From assembly GCA_031216445.1 (NCBI GenBank), contig CM062198.1, positions 2,852,001-2,916,000 on the forward strand: DNA of 64,000 bases, read 5' to 3'. Position 1 is the stretch's first letter. Every line of letters starts with the position of its first letter. Source of the DNA: Lateolabrax maculatus (lineage: Eukaryota > Chordata > Actinopteri > Acropomatiformes > Lateolabracidae). The position numbers and the translations under genes are program-made. The notes below the pieces were generated by a model. It had not been told where the DNA came from. It was given only the letters and a program-made list of their open reading frames with translations, and made no database searches. Positions 9,610 to 22,572 of the stretch are shown one piece after another.

Positions 9610-12600
9610 GACCAGGAAGCAGAGCTGCAGTCCTACGCGCTTCTCTGCGCTTCCATTAGAGCGGTTACCCACCCAAAACCCCGTAAAAACCCCGTAGAGA
9701 CTGTGTCTGTCCCCCGACCACTTCAATTAATTAATTCAAATTCAAACAGAAGAGGAGTTACTCGTAAAAACTTAATAAAAATTAAAACTGCAAGTGTAGT
9801 GGTACAACCAAATAAGAGAATTAAATGTGGACTCTTAAACATTAGATCTCTGTTGTCTAAAGCTGTGTTAGTCAATGATTTAATATCTGACTATCATATG
9901 GATTTATTTTGTCTGACTGAAACTTGGCTGCGTCAGGAAGAATATGTTAGCCTGAATGAGTCCACTCCTCCTAGTCATATTAATACTCACATTCCTTGAG
10001 GCACCGACCGAGGAGGTGGAGTTGCAGCCATCTTCGACTCTAGCTTACTAATCAACCCTAAACCTAAACTTAGTTTTAACTCATTCGAGAGTCATGTTCT
10101 TAGTCTTTCACACCCAATGTGGAAAACTCTACAGCCAATTCTATTTGTCATAGTGTACAGCGCTCCTGGTCATTATTCTGAATTTGTAGCAGAATTCTCA
10201 GAGTTTTTAACAAGTTTAGTCCTCAAAACAGATAAAGTCATTATTGTAGGTGATTTTAATATTCACGTGGACATCGACAATGATAGCCTTAGTTCTGTGT
10301 TTATCTCACTTTTAGATTCGATTGGTTTCTATCAGAGTGTAAACAAACCCACTCATTGTTTTAACCATACCCTCGATCTTGTTCTGTCATATGGAATCGA
10401 AATTGAAGATTTAAAAGTCTTCCCACAAAATTCTGTCTTATCAGACCATTATTTAATAACTTTTGAATTTATATTACTGGACTACAGGCCATTAGGCAAA
10501 CACTCCTTCAGTAGATGCCTGTCTGATAAATTTAAAGAAGTGATTCCATCGGCATTTAATTCAATGCCATGTCTCAATATAACGGAGGACTCCTATGCTA
10601 ACTTTAGTCCCTCCCAAATTGATCATCTGGTTGATAGTGCTGCAGGCTCGCTGCAAACGACTCTCGATTCTATTGCCCCTATGAAAAAGAAGGTAATAAA
10701 ACAAAAGAGGTTAGATCCATGGTATAACTCCTTAACCCGCAAATTAAAAGAAACATCGCGAAAATTAGAAAGGAAATGGCATTCCATCAAACTGGAGGAA
10801 TCTCATTTAGTTTGGCAAGATTTAGCAAGAACATACAGGAAGGCCCTCCGTGATGCCAGAGGAGCCTATTACTCCTCACTAATAGAGGAACATAAGAACA
10901 ACCCCAGGTTTCTTTTCAGCACTGTAGCCAGGCTGACACTGAGTCAGAGCTCTGTTGAGCCATGTATTCCCAGAGCTCTCAGTAGTAATAACTTCATGAG
11001 CTTCTTTGATGATAAAATTCTAACTATTAGAGAAAAAATTCATCATCTTGTCCTCTCAGCCAGTTCAGATATATCTTCGAGTACAGGAACCTCAGAAGCA
11101 GCTGTAGAACCAGATTTATATTTAGACTGTTTTTCTCCGATTGCGCTTCACAAACTAACTACACTGATTTCTTCGTCTAAACCAACGACCTGCCTCTTAG
11201 ACCCCATCCCAACTAGGCTGCTTAAAAAAGTTCTACCCTTAGTTAGCACTTCTTTTCTAGACATGATCAATCTGTCTTTATCAACAGGCTATGTACCACA
11301 GTCCTTAAAGGTAGCTGTAATTAAACCTCTTCTTAAAAAGCCTACGCTTGATCCAGGGGTTTTAGCCAATTATAAACCTATATCTAACCTTCCCTTTCTC
11401 TCCAAAATCCTTGAGAAAGTTAATCAGTTATGTGACTTTCTAAACAGCAATAGTTTATTTGAGGATTTTCAGTCAGGATTTAGAGAGCATCATAGCACAG
11501 AGACAGCACTGGTGAAAGTGACAAATTACCTTTTGATTGCGTCAGACAAAGGATTTGTCTCTGTACTTGTTCTGTTAGATCTTAGTGTCGCTTTCGATAC
11601 CATTGACCATGGTATCCTATTACAGAGACTAGAGCATTTGATTGGCGTCAAAGAGCCTGCATTAAACTGGTTTAAGTCCTATTTATCAGATAGATTTCAG
11701 TTTGTCCATGTAAATGATGAATCCTCTGTGCACACGGAAGTTAGTCACGGAGTTTCACAAGGTTCGGTGCTTGGACCACTTTTATACACCTTTTATAAGC
11801 TTCCTTTCGGCAATATTATTAGGAAACACTCCATAAACTTTCACTGTTATGCAGATGATACTCAGTTATACTTATCGATAAAGTCAGATGAAACCAATAA
11901 TTTAGCCAGGCTTCAGGCATGTATTAAGGACATAAAAGACTGGATGACCTGCAATTTTTTGCTGTTAAACTCAGACAAAACTGAAGTTATTGTTCTGGGT
12001 CCTTAACATCTGCGATGACACACTATCTATAGATATAGTTACTCTAGATGGCATTGCCCTAGCCTCTAGCACCGCTGTAAGGAATCTAGGAGTAACCTTT
12101 GATCAGGACATGTCCTTTAATACCCATATAATACAGACTTCAAGGACTGCCTTCTTCCACTTACATAACATTAGAAAAATCAGGCATATCCTGTCTCAAA
12201 AAGATGCAGAAAATCTACTCCATGCATTTGTTACTTCTAGGTTGGATTATTGTAATTCCTTATCATCGGGCTGCCCCGATAAGTCTCTAAAGACTCTCCA
12301 GCTGATCCAGAATGCGGGTGCACATGTTCTGACAGGAACTAGCAAAGGAGAACTCCAATATTACCTCCTCTGCACTGGCTCCCTGTAAAATCCAGAATAG
12401 AATTTAAAATCTTCCTCCTCACTTAGAAAGCTCTTATTGGGCAGGCCCCATCATATTTTAAAGAGCTGATAGTACCATATTACCCCACTAGAGCACTATG
12501 CTCACAGAATGCAGGGTTACTTGTGGTACCTAAAGTCTCTAAAAGTAGAATGGGAGCCAGAGCCTTTAGTTATCAAACTCCTCTTCTGTGGAACCAGCTC

Positions 12601-12684
12601 CCAATTTGGGTTCGGGAGGCAGACACCCTCTCTTCATTTAAGAGTATGCTAAAAACGTTCCTTTTTGATAAAGCGTATAGTTAG
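9610..12684 (+). pseudogene. Copy B ORF2: endonuclease and reverse transcriptase, disrupted
   Basis: An APE-like endonuclease comes first (LLNIRSLL, FCLTETWL, GGGVAAIFDSS, VGDFNIHVD, TLDLVLS, SDHYLITFEF; about 9826-10475), then a linker, then the reverse transcriptase. RT motifs run in order: ANYKPISNLPF, FQSGFREHHSTETAL, LLDLSVAFDTIDH (catalytic Asp), GVSQGSVLGPLLY, CYADDTQLYLS (catalytic YADD), LLNSDKTEVIVLGP. The 629-codon frame 10117-12006 covers most of it. An in-frame TGA at 9997-9999 replaces the CGA codon of copy C. The TAA at 12004-12006 and the +1 shift after it move the C-terminal part to the frame 11990-12388. A 6-base loss near 11420 removes two residues without a shift. The reaction would be target-primed reverse transcription of the element's RNA in the nucleus. 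Confidence 0.9.
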
Positions 12685-13272
12685 GGCTGGCTCAGGTGAG
12701 TCCTGAACCATCCCTTAGTTATGCTGTTATAGGCTTAGACTGCCGGGGGATTTTCCATGATGCACTGAGCTTCTCTCTCCTCCTCTCCCTCTCTATCCGT
12801 ACACATTCCTATCCCACTAATACATGTTACTAACTCCACTTCTTCTGTGCTTTTTCGCCTTCTTACTTTCTGCAGGTATTTTTTCGCCTCTGGAGCTGTA
12901 GAGTCTGGATCTGTGATTACTGGCCGTCTACTGCCCCCATGTTCCTGCTCCACACTCACTGCTGCAGTTGTTATTATTATTAGTCTGATTTGTCTCTCCT
13001 CCTGTTCTGTCTCCCCTCTCCCCCTCTCTCCTTCCCTTTCAACCCAACTCGGTCGATGCAGATGTCCGCCCACCCAGAGCCTGGTTCTGCTCGAGGTTTC
13101 TACCTGTTAAAAGGGAGTTTTTCCTCGCCACTGTCGCCAAGTGCTGCTCATGGTGGGAACTGTTGGGTCTCTGTAAATAATATTTTAAAGAGTATGGTCT
13201 AGACCTACTCTATGTGAAAAGTGTCTTGTTATGATTTGGCGCTATACAAATAAAATTGACTTGACTTGACTT
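12685..13272 (+). repeat. 3' UTR and tail of L2-like copy B
   Basis: Pyrimidine-rich UTR with TTATTATTATTAG and CTCTCC tracts, followed by the segment shared by all five copies (from the tttttcctcgccactgtcgc area to the gcgctatacaaataaaattg area) and three TTGAC units. The conserved end is presumably the site read by the element's own RT. Open frames in this UTR on both strands are not genes. Confidence 0.88.
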
Positions 13273-14277
13273 ATGCAGAATAACTCAAGAAGAGAGAAAA
13301 GTTGTGTAGGAGATCAGTTCACCTTTTTAAAGGTCAAGTCAGCTGATTTTTTCACCACTTACTGGTTAGTCATTTTAGCTTTGTTTTGGTCTCCACCAAC
13401 TCTGGAGAACAATGTCTGGCTCTTGAGCTGCTAGATGCTTCACTATGTTCACAAGCTAGTTACTGATTTTATCTAATACAATATGTACATCAACAGAGGA
13501 CAATGTGTCTCATCAGTTTAAATATTTAACAAAACAACAGTAATAAAGACTAAGAAATAAACACTTGGTACAGTCTGATAGGCCACTTACTGTATTTAAT
13601 AACTCCACTTTTGTTTTGCTCAGGGCTGACAAGATGTCCCTCCAGCAGCAGCAACCAGCAGCGGATCCCTCAACACTGGTAGCCCAAAAGAAACAGAAAT
13701 TAGATTAGTCAAATTAAACTAAAGACAAACTGAAGTGTTTATACAATTATGGAGAAATATGGTTGATATTTGAACTCAACAGCCCAACAAATATGACAAA
13801 GCATTGGTATTAGACGACCTGGGAATGAGAATGGGTTGACAAATTCCCCCCTCCCTTCAGCGCTCCTCCAGAAGTGTAGTGTGGCCCGGTCCGAGCCACT
13901 TTGTTTCCAGTTTACAGAGCCAGGGCTTTGTGCAAACACTGGACATTTTTTTATCAGCACACACACAGAACGGACAGCTAGAGGGCCGTGAGGAGATATT
14001 CGCTGAATTGCAGATTGCACCTTTAACTACATGTGTGCTTCAGGTATAGAATAATGTACTGTCAACAAAACTAAATAAACTAAGCATGATGAATGAACCA
14101 AAAAGCTATGTGTCATCATTTATGTGTTTGCTGATTGATGTACACTATGACTGTGATGTGCTTATGGCCAAAAGGTCAGCAAACTAAAAATGAACAAACT
14201 ATAAAGAAAACCAATCTGAGTGCAGGAAAGTTGCTGCCATTTAAATCAGTCAATCATTGTTTTTGAAGAGATTCAAG
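13273..14277. other. Non-coding stretch with one unassigned GC-richer segment
   Basis: No gene. 13830-14030 is more GC-rich than its surroundings and looks like part of a dispersed element. I could not assign it. The 93-codon minus frame at 13739-14020 has no recognisable domain. Confidence 0.3.
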
Positions 14278-14560
14278 ATGGTAAATGGGCTGCATTTATA
14301 TAGCACTTTTCTACCTTAACAGCCAAAACACTTTTTTTATGTTCTGTGATTTTTTTTTTTCAAAACACAATTTTGCCTCTCATTCACACACCAATGGAGA
14401 CGGAACAGCCATGCAAGGCACTGGCTTGCACCATCGGGAGCAACTCTGGGTTCAGTGTCTTGCTCTAGACCAGTACACCTTGACATAAGGACAGGAGGAG
14501 CTGGGGATCAAACGGTCAACCCTGGGATTAACGGACAACCTGCTCTTACCTCTGCTCTTC
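14278..14560 (+). repeat. Dispersed teleost-type repeat, near-complete copy
   Basis: Begins atggtaaatgggctgcattt with tatatagcacttttctacc, continues through a catgcaaggcactggcttgc segment and ends with a ggagctggggatcaaacggt segment. That order is one I know from a very common teleost interspersed repeat. The same 3' part recurs at 63415-63525, which supports it being a repeat within this window. Confidence 0.6.
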
Positions 14561-16235
14561 AACACCTGGGATGAAATCAAATATCGCCTACACATTAAAA
14601 TTGCAGTTCTCACAAGAAATGACTGAATAGTGGATTAAATAAATGAAATGAAAATAATCTGTTGGTGTGGAGTTAGAAAGCCGTGAGCTAACCAGACCTC
14701 TGTAGTCCACTGCTCATCTCTGCTGCTGGCTAGAGGCTCCAAGATACATTAGGGCTAATATTATACACTGTAAAATCTAATTAGTTGACCTTACTTTAAA
14801 AAAGTATGCAAACTTGTTGCCTCAAAAAAATTAAGCAAAGTGATCTTAAGAATAGTGAGTTAGAAAAGCTTGTTTATTTTAAGTGTGCAGTACTAAATCA
14901 AGTAGTACAACTAAAAAAAGTTCATGTAACTTAATAGCCATGCTTAGTGTTAACTTATTTTTTTCATTTTGTGTGGACTGCTTGATACAAATTTAACCCC
15001 ACTTAGAATTACTAAATACCTACTACTTACTACTCACTCATTTTTTTTCAGTTCATTTCAGTTCAGTTAAATTAAACAAACCAATTTCCTTGTCCTTCTT
15101 CTCTCTCTCTCCCATTTATTATCTATTTTAGCTGTTATTACCTAATAAAGGGAAAAACACCACAAACATATACTTTAAAAGAACACTCACTGGGTTTGTT
15201 CAGCTGCATTACAACATTTATTAAAAAAATAATAATTGCATCATTGACAGATCTAGGCTGAACAATAAATGTTTGATATTGTTACTTTTGATTCCAATTC
15301 TCCAATATAAAATGTGTGTTTTATCACTCATGTAATAACCTTACAATAAACAATAAAATTACTGTTCTCCATCCTCTTGTCATATTTAATGTATTTTAAA
15401 GCTAGTTGTAAAATTGCTCATAGTGTGATCTATGTCTGTTAGGCTATTGTAATAACAATATGCATTAAATCTATTATTCAGCCTCAAGTGTTCTGTTCCC
15501 AAGTATCACTTTCTTGTACATTCAAGTACAAAACAGCAGCTAAACAACAAACTTGTGGTTTGATTTGACTGTAGAACATGACATGGACATGGCAAAAATA
15601 AAACCACAGTTTTGTGAGCTAATTCTATGCATGTAACAGTCTCACAACATTAAACAGGTAAACGCCTGATAACTACAGGACTTCAGTGCATGCAAAATCA
15701 TTGCATTTCTGATCAAAACTGAAAGTACAACAAATGCTTTTGTGTCCCAAAGCGAGCATCAGTCCAAGGTTTAAACCAACACAGAAAAACATCACTCCTT
15801 GGGTTTTGTATTTGTACTACATTATAACTATTAAAAATTTTCCCAAAACACAAATGTAAACAGGTCAACCTTGCTAGGTTCCTTTCTGACAACATTATCT
15901 AACAACAACTCTTTGCAACACAAGGTGGCGCTATTTCCACCATTAGCATACTAGCATAACATGGTACACTTAAATAGAATTTTTTTTTTGAGATAATAAA
16001 CAAGCCAGCTCAGTTGTATGAAAGCATAAAACTTTCTCTGATAACAGGAGAACATTAACTGCTGCATAATTTACAAAGTGCTATCTGACAGCTGATGGCT
16101 CTTTACTGGTCTAACCCAGTAGACTGTTCTTCAAAGTTAAGTTGTTGACATACCGTCAGGCGTAGAGAGGACGGAGTTGCGCATGCCCACAGGTCGGGAA
16201 ACAAAAAAAAAAAGCGGGCGAAGTTTTCAAATCGA
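14561..16235. other. Gene-free stretch with a probable repeat at 14765-14985
   Basis: 14765-14985 (acactgtaaaatctaattag, then alternating A- and T-rich ttaa-containing segments) resembles another AT-rich dispersed repeat of fish. The rest is AT-rich with no supported gene. Short frames here lack any protein signature. Confidence 0.35.
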
Positions 16236-16239
16236 AGCA

Positions 16240-16550
16240 AAAGTACTAATACCACTCCGTGAAACTACTCTTTTACAATACAGCTCCTGCAGTGAAAATT
16301 TCAATTAAGTAAAAAACATATAACCACAAAAAGAAATACTTAAAATATTAAAATTAAAAGTAGCATACTACTGATTATTATTATATATCGCGTATGTATT
16401 ATTACATATGCAGTGATGTAAAAAGTACAATATTTCCCTCTGAAATGTAGTGGAGTAAAAGTAGAAAGTAATATGAAAAAAAAAGTAAAGTACTTAAAGT
16501 ACTTTGTACTTAAGTGCAGTATTGAGTAAATGTACTTGTAAAAGCACAAT
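16240..16550 (+). repeat. Dispersed repeat rich in AGTA/TACT motifs, copy 1
   Basis: Dense in aagtaaaagtac, acttaagt and similar motifs, and contains a segment like ccctctgaaatgtagtggag. The same family occurs again at 20375-20830. The many short inverted AGTACTT/AAGTACT pairs give it strong local self-complementarity. Confidence 0.55.
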
Positions 16551-18045
16551 TATCGAAAACATAGTTTTTCTAAATGAATCCAGCTCAAGTAGACTGAGCT
16601 GGTGAGATTTTTCAACCACAAATTACAAGTAACTTACTAAAAGCGAGTGTTAATAGCAATTTCATAAAAACTGATTTAAGTCAATTTACTATTTTTAATT
16701 AAATACCATGTTTGCATATACAGTGTACACCTGAATCTCCAACGTTTTTATCAAAGAACCTGATATTTTCTAACAGAAACTTTGTCATCTTTTGTACTGC
16801 TTATTCAACCAGGACAGTTTCATGCCCATCGAAGCCTTGGAAGTGCTCCAACTGCCACCTGAAATTGTCTATGCAGAGAAGAAAAGGGACTTTTACCTCA
16901 CCTGTATACCAGAAATAACTTTTCCCACTGGTCTGGGCTGGGCAGTCTTTCAATGATGATGAATGTTTAAGACAAAAAAAGTGCAGTAAAACCTTTGCTT
17001 GCAAGCCTGAATCCCCCTCATGAGCACGAAATAACAGTATGAAAGCCACATTTTAACTGTTTCACCTGCATTTATTCAAGTCAAGTTTCACTGATGGCTG
17101 CCTGAACAACCAGACCTTTACTGTGGATATAAGTGAGAGGAAGCAAAATAGAGGAGGTAGAGAGGGAGGAGGTGGCAGACCAGTGACTGTGTAGAAGGAA
17201 GAATTGACTATACAAACAAATATAGCACACACAATTCATCTCTTGGTGGATTGAATTGGCATGGCTGATGACATAAATGGGATTAATATCCAACAGTGCT
17301 CCTAAAATCTATATCTCTCTACTTTCCATTTACAAATGCACATGCTATGCAATACCGCTCTAAATGAAGCAATGTGGAGATGGCAAATTAAACTATTAGA
17401 ATGATCATAGTTTGTTTTATTTCCGTCTCTCCTTGTTTGCTGGCCCTATGACGTGTGAGCTGATGTGTTTGCACCTGAATGCTTCCCTGCATGTTGGTGA
17501 AAGATGGCAGTAGTGGAGTGTAGTGCCTGGGACTCCCCACTCTAAAGAACTGCAGATGACTCTTGGATGAGTGGTGAAACATTTTCAAGAATCAAGCAGC
17601 AAAAAAAAAAAAAAAAAAACAGCTGTCTTTGTCTGAGTACCTCTGTATTTTAAGTTAAGTTAGATGTTATTACTCAAATAGGCCAATAAGTATGTATGTA
17701 CAGTATCTTAGTATTTTTCGTGAATTGTGATAGCGACTGTAATTTCAGTATTTAAAAGATCACTCTGGTTTATTATGACTCTGGTATATTATTATGTCTT
17801 TTTTTCAAAGTTTTGGCCACCGTTTCTATCAGTAATAGCAACATTGTTTGCACCAAGTTAACCACTGAGATGTGGGAACAAATTAACATTGCTAGAAGTC
17901 CAACGTGGCAAGAAGCACAAGCAGTCAGACGATCAGGATGTAAACAGGTTGAAAACACAAATCCCTTCATTTGGAAGAGAACACAAAGGCCAAAAAAATG
18001 GTGGCCAAAAAAAAAAAGTTATTACAAAAAGTTGAAATAACTGAA
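16551..18045. other. Gene-free stretch
   Basis: AT-rich with a poly-A run at about 17600-17619. Small overlapping frames on both strands (16712-17049, 17773-18040) show no domain. I see no supported feature. Confidence 0.35.
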
Positions 18046-18270
18046 ACCTTCCTCCCAAGATGATTGAAAGTAAAAGTCTAAAAACCAGATGTAATTAAGT
18101 TTGACTGACAGTTTAATTGAGTACGACCGCTAGTGGCCATGTCATTTATTAGTCTTGTCTTTCAAGAGCAAAGGTTGGAGTAGTGTGACGTTGCTATAGA
18201 GTCGGGTGGGTCACTGTGGAGGTAGGGATGGATGGATGGGTGGACAAAGTGTTGGACTTTGACACAGCCG
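18046..18270 (+). repeat. Dispersed repeat fragment, copy 1
   Basis: Contains ccgctagtggcc, a ggatggatggatgggtgg short tandem run at about 18224-18243 and gttggactttgacac at its end. A related segment at 19560-19760 ends in the same tgactttgacac core, so the two are probably copies of one family. Confidence 0.35.
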
Positions 18271-18597
18271 GCGATGTTCCTAAAACTAATTATTTATCAA
18301 CATAACAAATAAACGATAGAAAAAAATCGAGATACTGTATCAGCTAAATATTTAACATATACATTTTCCGTCTTATTGGCGTCTAATTATTTTTTTTTAA
18401 AAGATTTTTTAAGCTACTTGGCGGGGATGAAACAAGCTGTACACACAACACTGACCTATACTGTCCCACCTTAAGTTCCTGCAATGAAAGTGGTAGCAGA
18501 ATATTGCTTGTTTACACATCAATCAGATACAGAGCAACAGGAGTTTTGGTCCACCTGACGATTGTAAGTCACATATTCATTAGTGTCTATAAATGTC

Positions 18598-18745
18598 TGT
18601 TGCTGCTGAAACCATTGCTGCACATCAGCTCTCATAAAGTGAAACTGAATCAAAACAGTAAAGTTGCTGTTGGAAGTAAAGCCAAAACAATGAGATGGAA
18701 GAAGTTAAAATACTGTAGAGCTGCAGAGAAAGGAGGTTAGTCACG
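18598..18745 (+). repeat. Dispersed repeat fragment shared with 44.7 kb
   Basis: The order actgaatcaaaacagtaaag, aaagccaaaacaatgagatg, tactgtagagctgcagag parallels 44675-44765 (actgaatcaaacagtaaagt ... gtacagctgagaag). Two degraded copies of the same family in the same orientation. Confidence 0.5.
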
Positions 18746-20374
18746 CGGAGCTAAGCCAAGCTGCACTGTGAGCAGTAAGAGCCTGCTACCTTGCAAATGT
18801 TTTTTTTTATTCATTATTTTAATTAATATTTTTTTCATTGTTGTATTTAATATTTATTACTATTGACTGCTGTTTTCAATCCAATCCAAAACCACAGCAG
18901 CGCAGCTCTGCATGGCTGTCCTCTACTGTGAGGCTGTAGTGGAAAAGCACGTCACCACAGCTTGGTGCGGCTACAACTCTGAAATAACCTTACTAATGAG
19001 ATGCTGCATTTTAATACAAGTACAAATCACCTTCTGTTCTACTTTATGGTTGGTATTATTTAAATGTTCTTTGAGTCTGTACTTGTGTTTATTTTGTGTC
19101 ATTTATTTTCCCAGAGAGAACCGCTGAAGAATAAGATTCAAGACATTCAAAAGTATATTTATTTCCAGACTTTGTGTTCTGTCGGCTTCAAGACACAACT
19201 GAAAGTGTCAACTGTTGGACAGTATAACAGGGATTACAGAATGCTGGTGCTATGAAGCAAGTAGGAAGATCCATTCTGAGATAATACAGAGTTAGTCACA
19301 CCATTCAAAATGTGAAACTGCAACAATTCCCACTGATTCTGTGAAAGGTATTCAATGTAAAAATGTATTCCTGTCATGGTAGAAAAGCCTTTAAAAACAT
19401 AATTTTGACCAGTAGGTGTATGGAGCCTGGAGTGTAAGGAAGCAAACAATAGCCAGATACATCAGTTCCCCAAATGTTTTAAAAATATTCCTTTTTGTAC
19501 TAACTAGAGAAATGATGGCATTGGTTGTTTTTTCTTAAAACAACTTATGTTTAAGTTTCCTGATGAGTGACCTCTTGTGGTGGTGTGAATAACTGTAATA
19601 ACTTTTGACTGCTGAAAGGAAAAAGAAGCTTAACGTTGTTATACTGCCCTACAGTTCCTGTGGAGGTCAGAATGGGTGTATGAGAGTGTCTGACTTTGAC
19701 ACTAGAGACCATTGTTCACATCCTGTCTTCTACCAGCAGACAGTGTTGTGTCCATGGTGACTTTTTGTGCTTTATGCTGCAGCTACACCATAGCTGATAT
19801 GCACTTCCCCCAAAATGTTACCACACACAGGCTGTGGGAGATAACACACTGAGACAATACCAACTGTGATTGGTCAGTTTGAGCTGCTTGCAGTTTTTGA
19901 TGCCGGTAAAGATTGTTGAGCGAAGACAACATGAAGCAAGTGATAGAATTCAGACTCAGCAAAGTTCTCCTTTTCATTTCCTCTACAAACCTTCTGCTCA
20001 CTGTGGTTCACTCTAACAGTAAATGAAAGACAGTTTACACCGTGATTGTACAGCAAAACTCTCCTATTTCGTAATGAGTTGAAATATATTCAATTTGCGT
20101 GGACTCATCTTCACCTCAATTTGTGCTGCCTAGTGAATTCCTCTGTTCATGAGCACTTGGGTCTTTCCACTGACTTTACAATCAATCTGGTCATGTTTAA
20201 AATTTCCTCTTCATCTTAATACCAATCAATATCACGATCTTCCCCTGACCTTTACCATACTGTTGTTGCCATGTGCAGATATTGAAAGCAAAAATTTTTA
20301 AAACATTGGCACTTTGTCTAAAATAAAAAAAGTTATAAATGTAATCTGTGGTTTTACAGAATCATTCAGTGATG
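18746..20374. other. Gene-free stretch with a related repeat at 19560-19760
   Basis: 19560-19760 resembles the 18046-18270 repeat (gacctcttgtggtggtg, then tgactttgacactagagacc). The remainder has no coding or RNA signature that I can support. Confidence 0.3.
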
Positions 20375-20835
20375 GAGGTATCTGATGTATTCAGATCTTT
20401 TACTTAAGTAAAAGTAGCAATACTGCAGTAAACACTGTAATACAAGTTAAAGTCCTACATTGAAAATGTCAGTTAAGTAAAAGTATTATTGGCAAAATGT
20501 ACTTAAAGTATTAGGTAAAAGTACATAATGCAGAATATAAGGAAAGGTCTCCTGTGAGGGTTATACTATGACAGTATATATTATACTGTAGACAGTAAGC
20601 AGCATTTAGTAGTTAAATCCACAAATATGCATAATTTTTTATGTAAAATATTGATCTCTAAAGTAACTTGCAGCTAAAGCTGTAGATAAATGTAGTGTAG
20701 TACAAAGTTACAATGTTTATCTGAAATGAAGTAAGGGTATAAAATAGAAAGTAACATGAAATGGAAATGCTCAAGTTATATACAAGTGCCTCAAATTAGT
20801 AAGTACAGTTCTTAAATAAATGTACTTCATGTGCT
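20375..20835 (+). repeat. Dispersed repeat rich in AGTA/TACT motifs, copy 2
   Basis: Starts gatcttttacttaagtaaaa and carries many short AAGTA/TACTT inverted pairs, an internal region related to 16240-16550 and a closing ttcttaaataaatgtacttc. Longer than copy 1. Confidence 0.55.
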
Positions 20836-21260
20836 ACATTCCACCAATGGAATTGTCCAATATTGACATTCTTTTCTGGCGAAAGGGGTTGGTGAAACAC
20901 AATAAACCAGTGTTATTGATTATCATGACTGAACCATATTTTAAATTGAAGCTTAATATTTTCACCATGTATAGTTCTGACCTCTGTATAGTACACAGCA
21001 CCCAGTCTCCATTAGGAGTTAGTTACGCCTACATACAGCACTCCCCACTCAGCACTCTCTCAACGACCAGCATTGCATACAGTATATTATAACTACCCCC
21101 CCAACTCTTTCCCTCTTTAATATTTTCCTTTTATTCCGCCCCTCCCCCATTTATCTCTTTTTCTTCCTAATCACACGAGTGATAATTTTATCTTTCCTTC
21201 TAATCATTTACTTTTGACACAAACGTCATCTGAAGAAACAGCATCTTTATGCCCACAGGA
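20836..21260. other. Gene-free stretch
   Basis: Pyrimidine-rich around 21090-21160; no gene or structured element seen. Confidence 0.35.
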
Positions 21261-21268
21261 AGTTGTAA

Positions 21269-21974
21269 TGTGTGTGTGTGTGTGTGTGTGTGTGTGGTAT
21301 GTGTTAACTCAGCGGTGTGTGAAAGGTGGAGACAGGGGTGATATTTCTCCCGGACACACTCTGCTCCAGCTCTCCGACTTCACCATATGGAGCCCATTAG
21401 ACCCATTTATGAATGTTCTAGAAGAGCTACACACATACACACACACACCCACACCCACACAAACACACACACACACACACACGATACACTTACATGTTAC
21501 TCAGATACACAAACTCAGACACACTTAATTGCATAAAAGGAACATATGTCATATAATTAATAAGAATGTCAACATTTACCCCTGAAGTATGTTCACCGTG
21601 TGTGTGTGTGTGTGTTTGTGTGTGTCTGTATGTGTGTGTGTGAGTCCTTGTGTGTGCATTTGTTTGTATATGCATAGAGTGTGTTGTAGAGGCCTGTCAG
21701 TGTAACTCTTCATATCTGTGTTTTGTCCCATGCGCCTTACTGTGTCAGTGCTATCACACCCTTATCAGCTCACTGGCACCAAACCTCTCTGTCTGGTACA
21801 CGCACACACACACACACGCCTTACTCTTTCTACCCCACTGTACCCGCCTTTCTGTTTCTCTCTTTATGTCATAAACTCTGAAGGATGGTAGAGTTGGCAT
21901 TAGCTGATACAACATTTTCATATCTGCATTTGTTGCTGGGTATAAGGTTCATGCTTGAAACTGTGTGGGTCTGT

Positions 21975-22019
<45 letters not shown>

Positions 22020-22194
22020 TGAGAGAGAGAGAGAGAGAGACAGAGAGAGAGGTGGACGGTGTTTGGGGGTTTGTTTTGTCTGTTTCCTCTATGTACTTGT
22101 AAGACTCGGCTGCTCTGTTGCGCTTCATCTCCTACATCTTTGGTGCCAACGACTCCCATTGCCAAGCTCTGTATGTGTGTGTGAGGGAGAGAGG

Positions 22195-22246
<52 letters not shown>

Positions 22247-22572
22247 TTTTTTTGTGTGTGTGTGTGAAGTTTCTACTGTGTCATCACTATACAGTTCAAC
22301 AAAGACCTAGGGACACACATGCATGCAAGCACACACACACACACACAAACACAGACGTACTTCTATACTTGTGAGGACATTCATTGACATAATGCATTCC
22401 CTAGCCCCTTACCCTAACTTTAACCATCAAAACTAAATACCTGCCGTTGAAAGTGTCTCTGAAAGTCAGGACCAGCAAAAATGTCGTCACTTTCCAAAAA
22501 TGTCGTCATTCCCATGGTCTAAAACTCAAACTGGTTCTCACAAAGATATTTGTACAAGTACACACACACGCA
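21269..22572. repeat. Microsatellite cluster
   Basis: Dinucleotide tracts follow each other closely: (TG)14 at 21269-21296, interrupted (CA)n 21429-21482, (TG)n 21598-21657, (CA)n near 21800, (TG)n followed by (GA)n 21962-22052, (GA)n followed by (TG)n 22172-22267, (CA)n 22330-22354 and 22560-22577. Between the last two, 22360-22555 has the cattccctagccccttaccc ... tgtcgtcactttccaaaa layout of a dispersed repeat that often sits in (CA)n tracts of fish. Apparent proteins made of His-Thr or Val-Cys repeats here are artefacts. Confidence 0.9.

Larger units (their letters stand above)
9276..13272 (+). mobile_element. L2/CR1-like LINE copy B, nearly full length apart from its 5' part
   Basis: A 4-kb copy holding the end of ORF1, almost all of ORF2, a pyrimidine-rich 3' untranslated region and the conserved 3' end (gatttggcgctatacaaata, then TTGAC pentamers to 13272). 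It is the longest member of the family in this window. It is interrupted by a nonsense codon (9997-9999), another stop (12004-12006), a one-base insertion just after it and a 7-base deletion near 12350. It is therefore not autonomous. Confidence 0.92.

Noticed and set aside
21214..22374. Open frames rich in His-Thr or Arg-Glu repeats
   Set aside because: Translations of (CA)n and (GA)n microsatellites.
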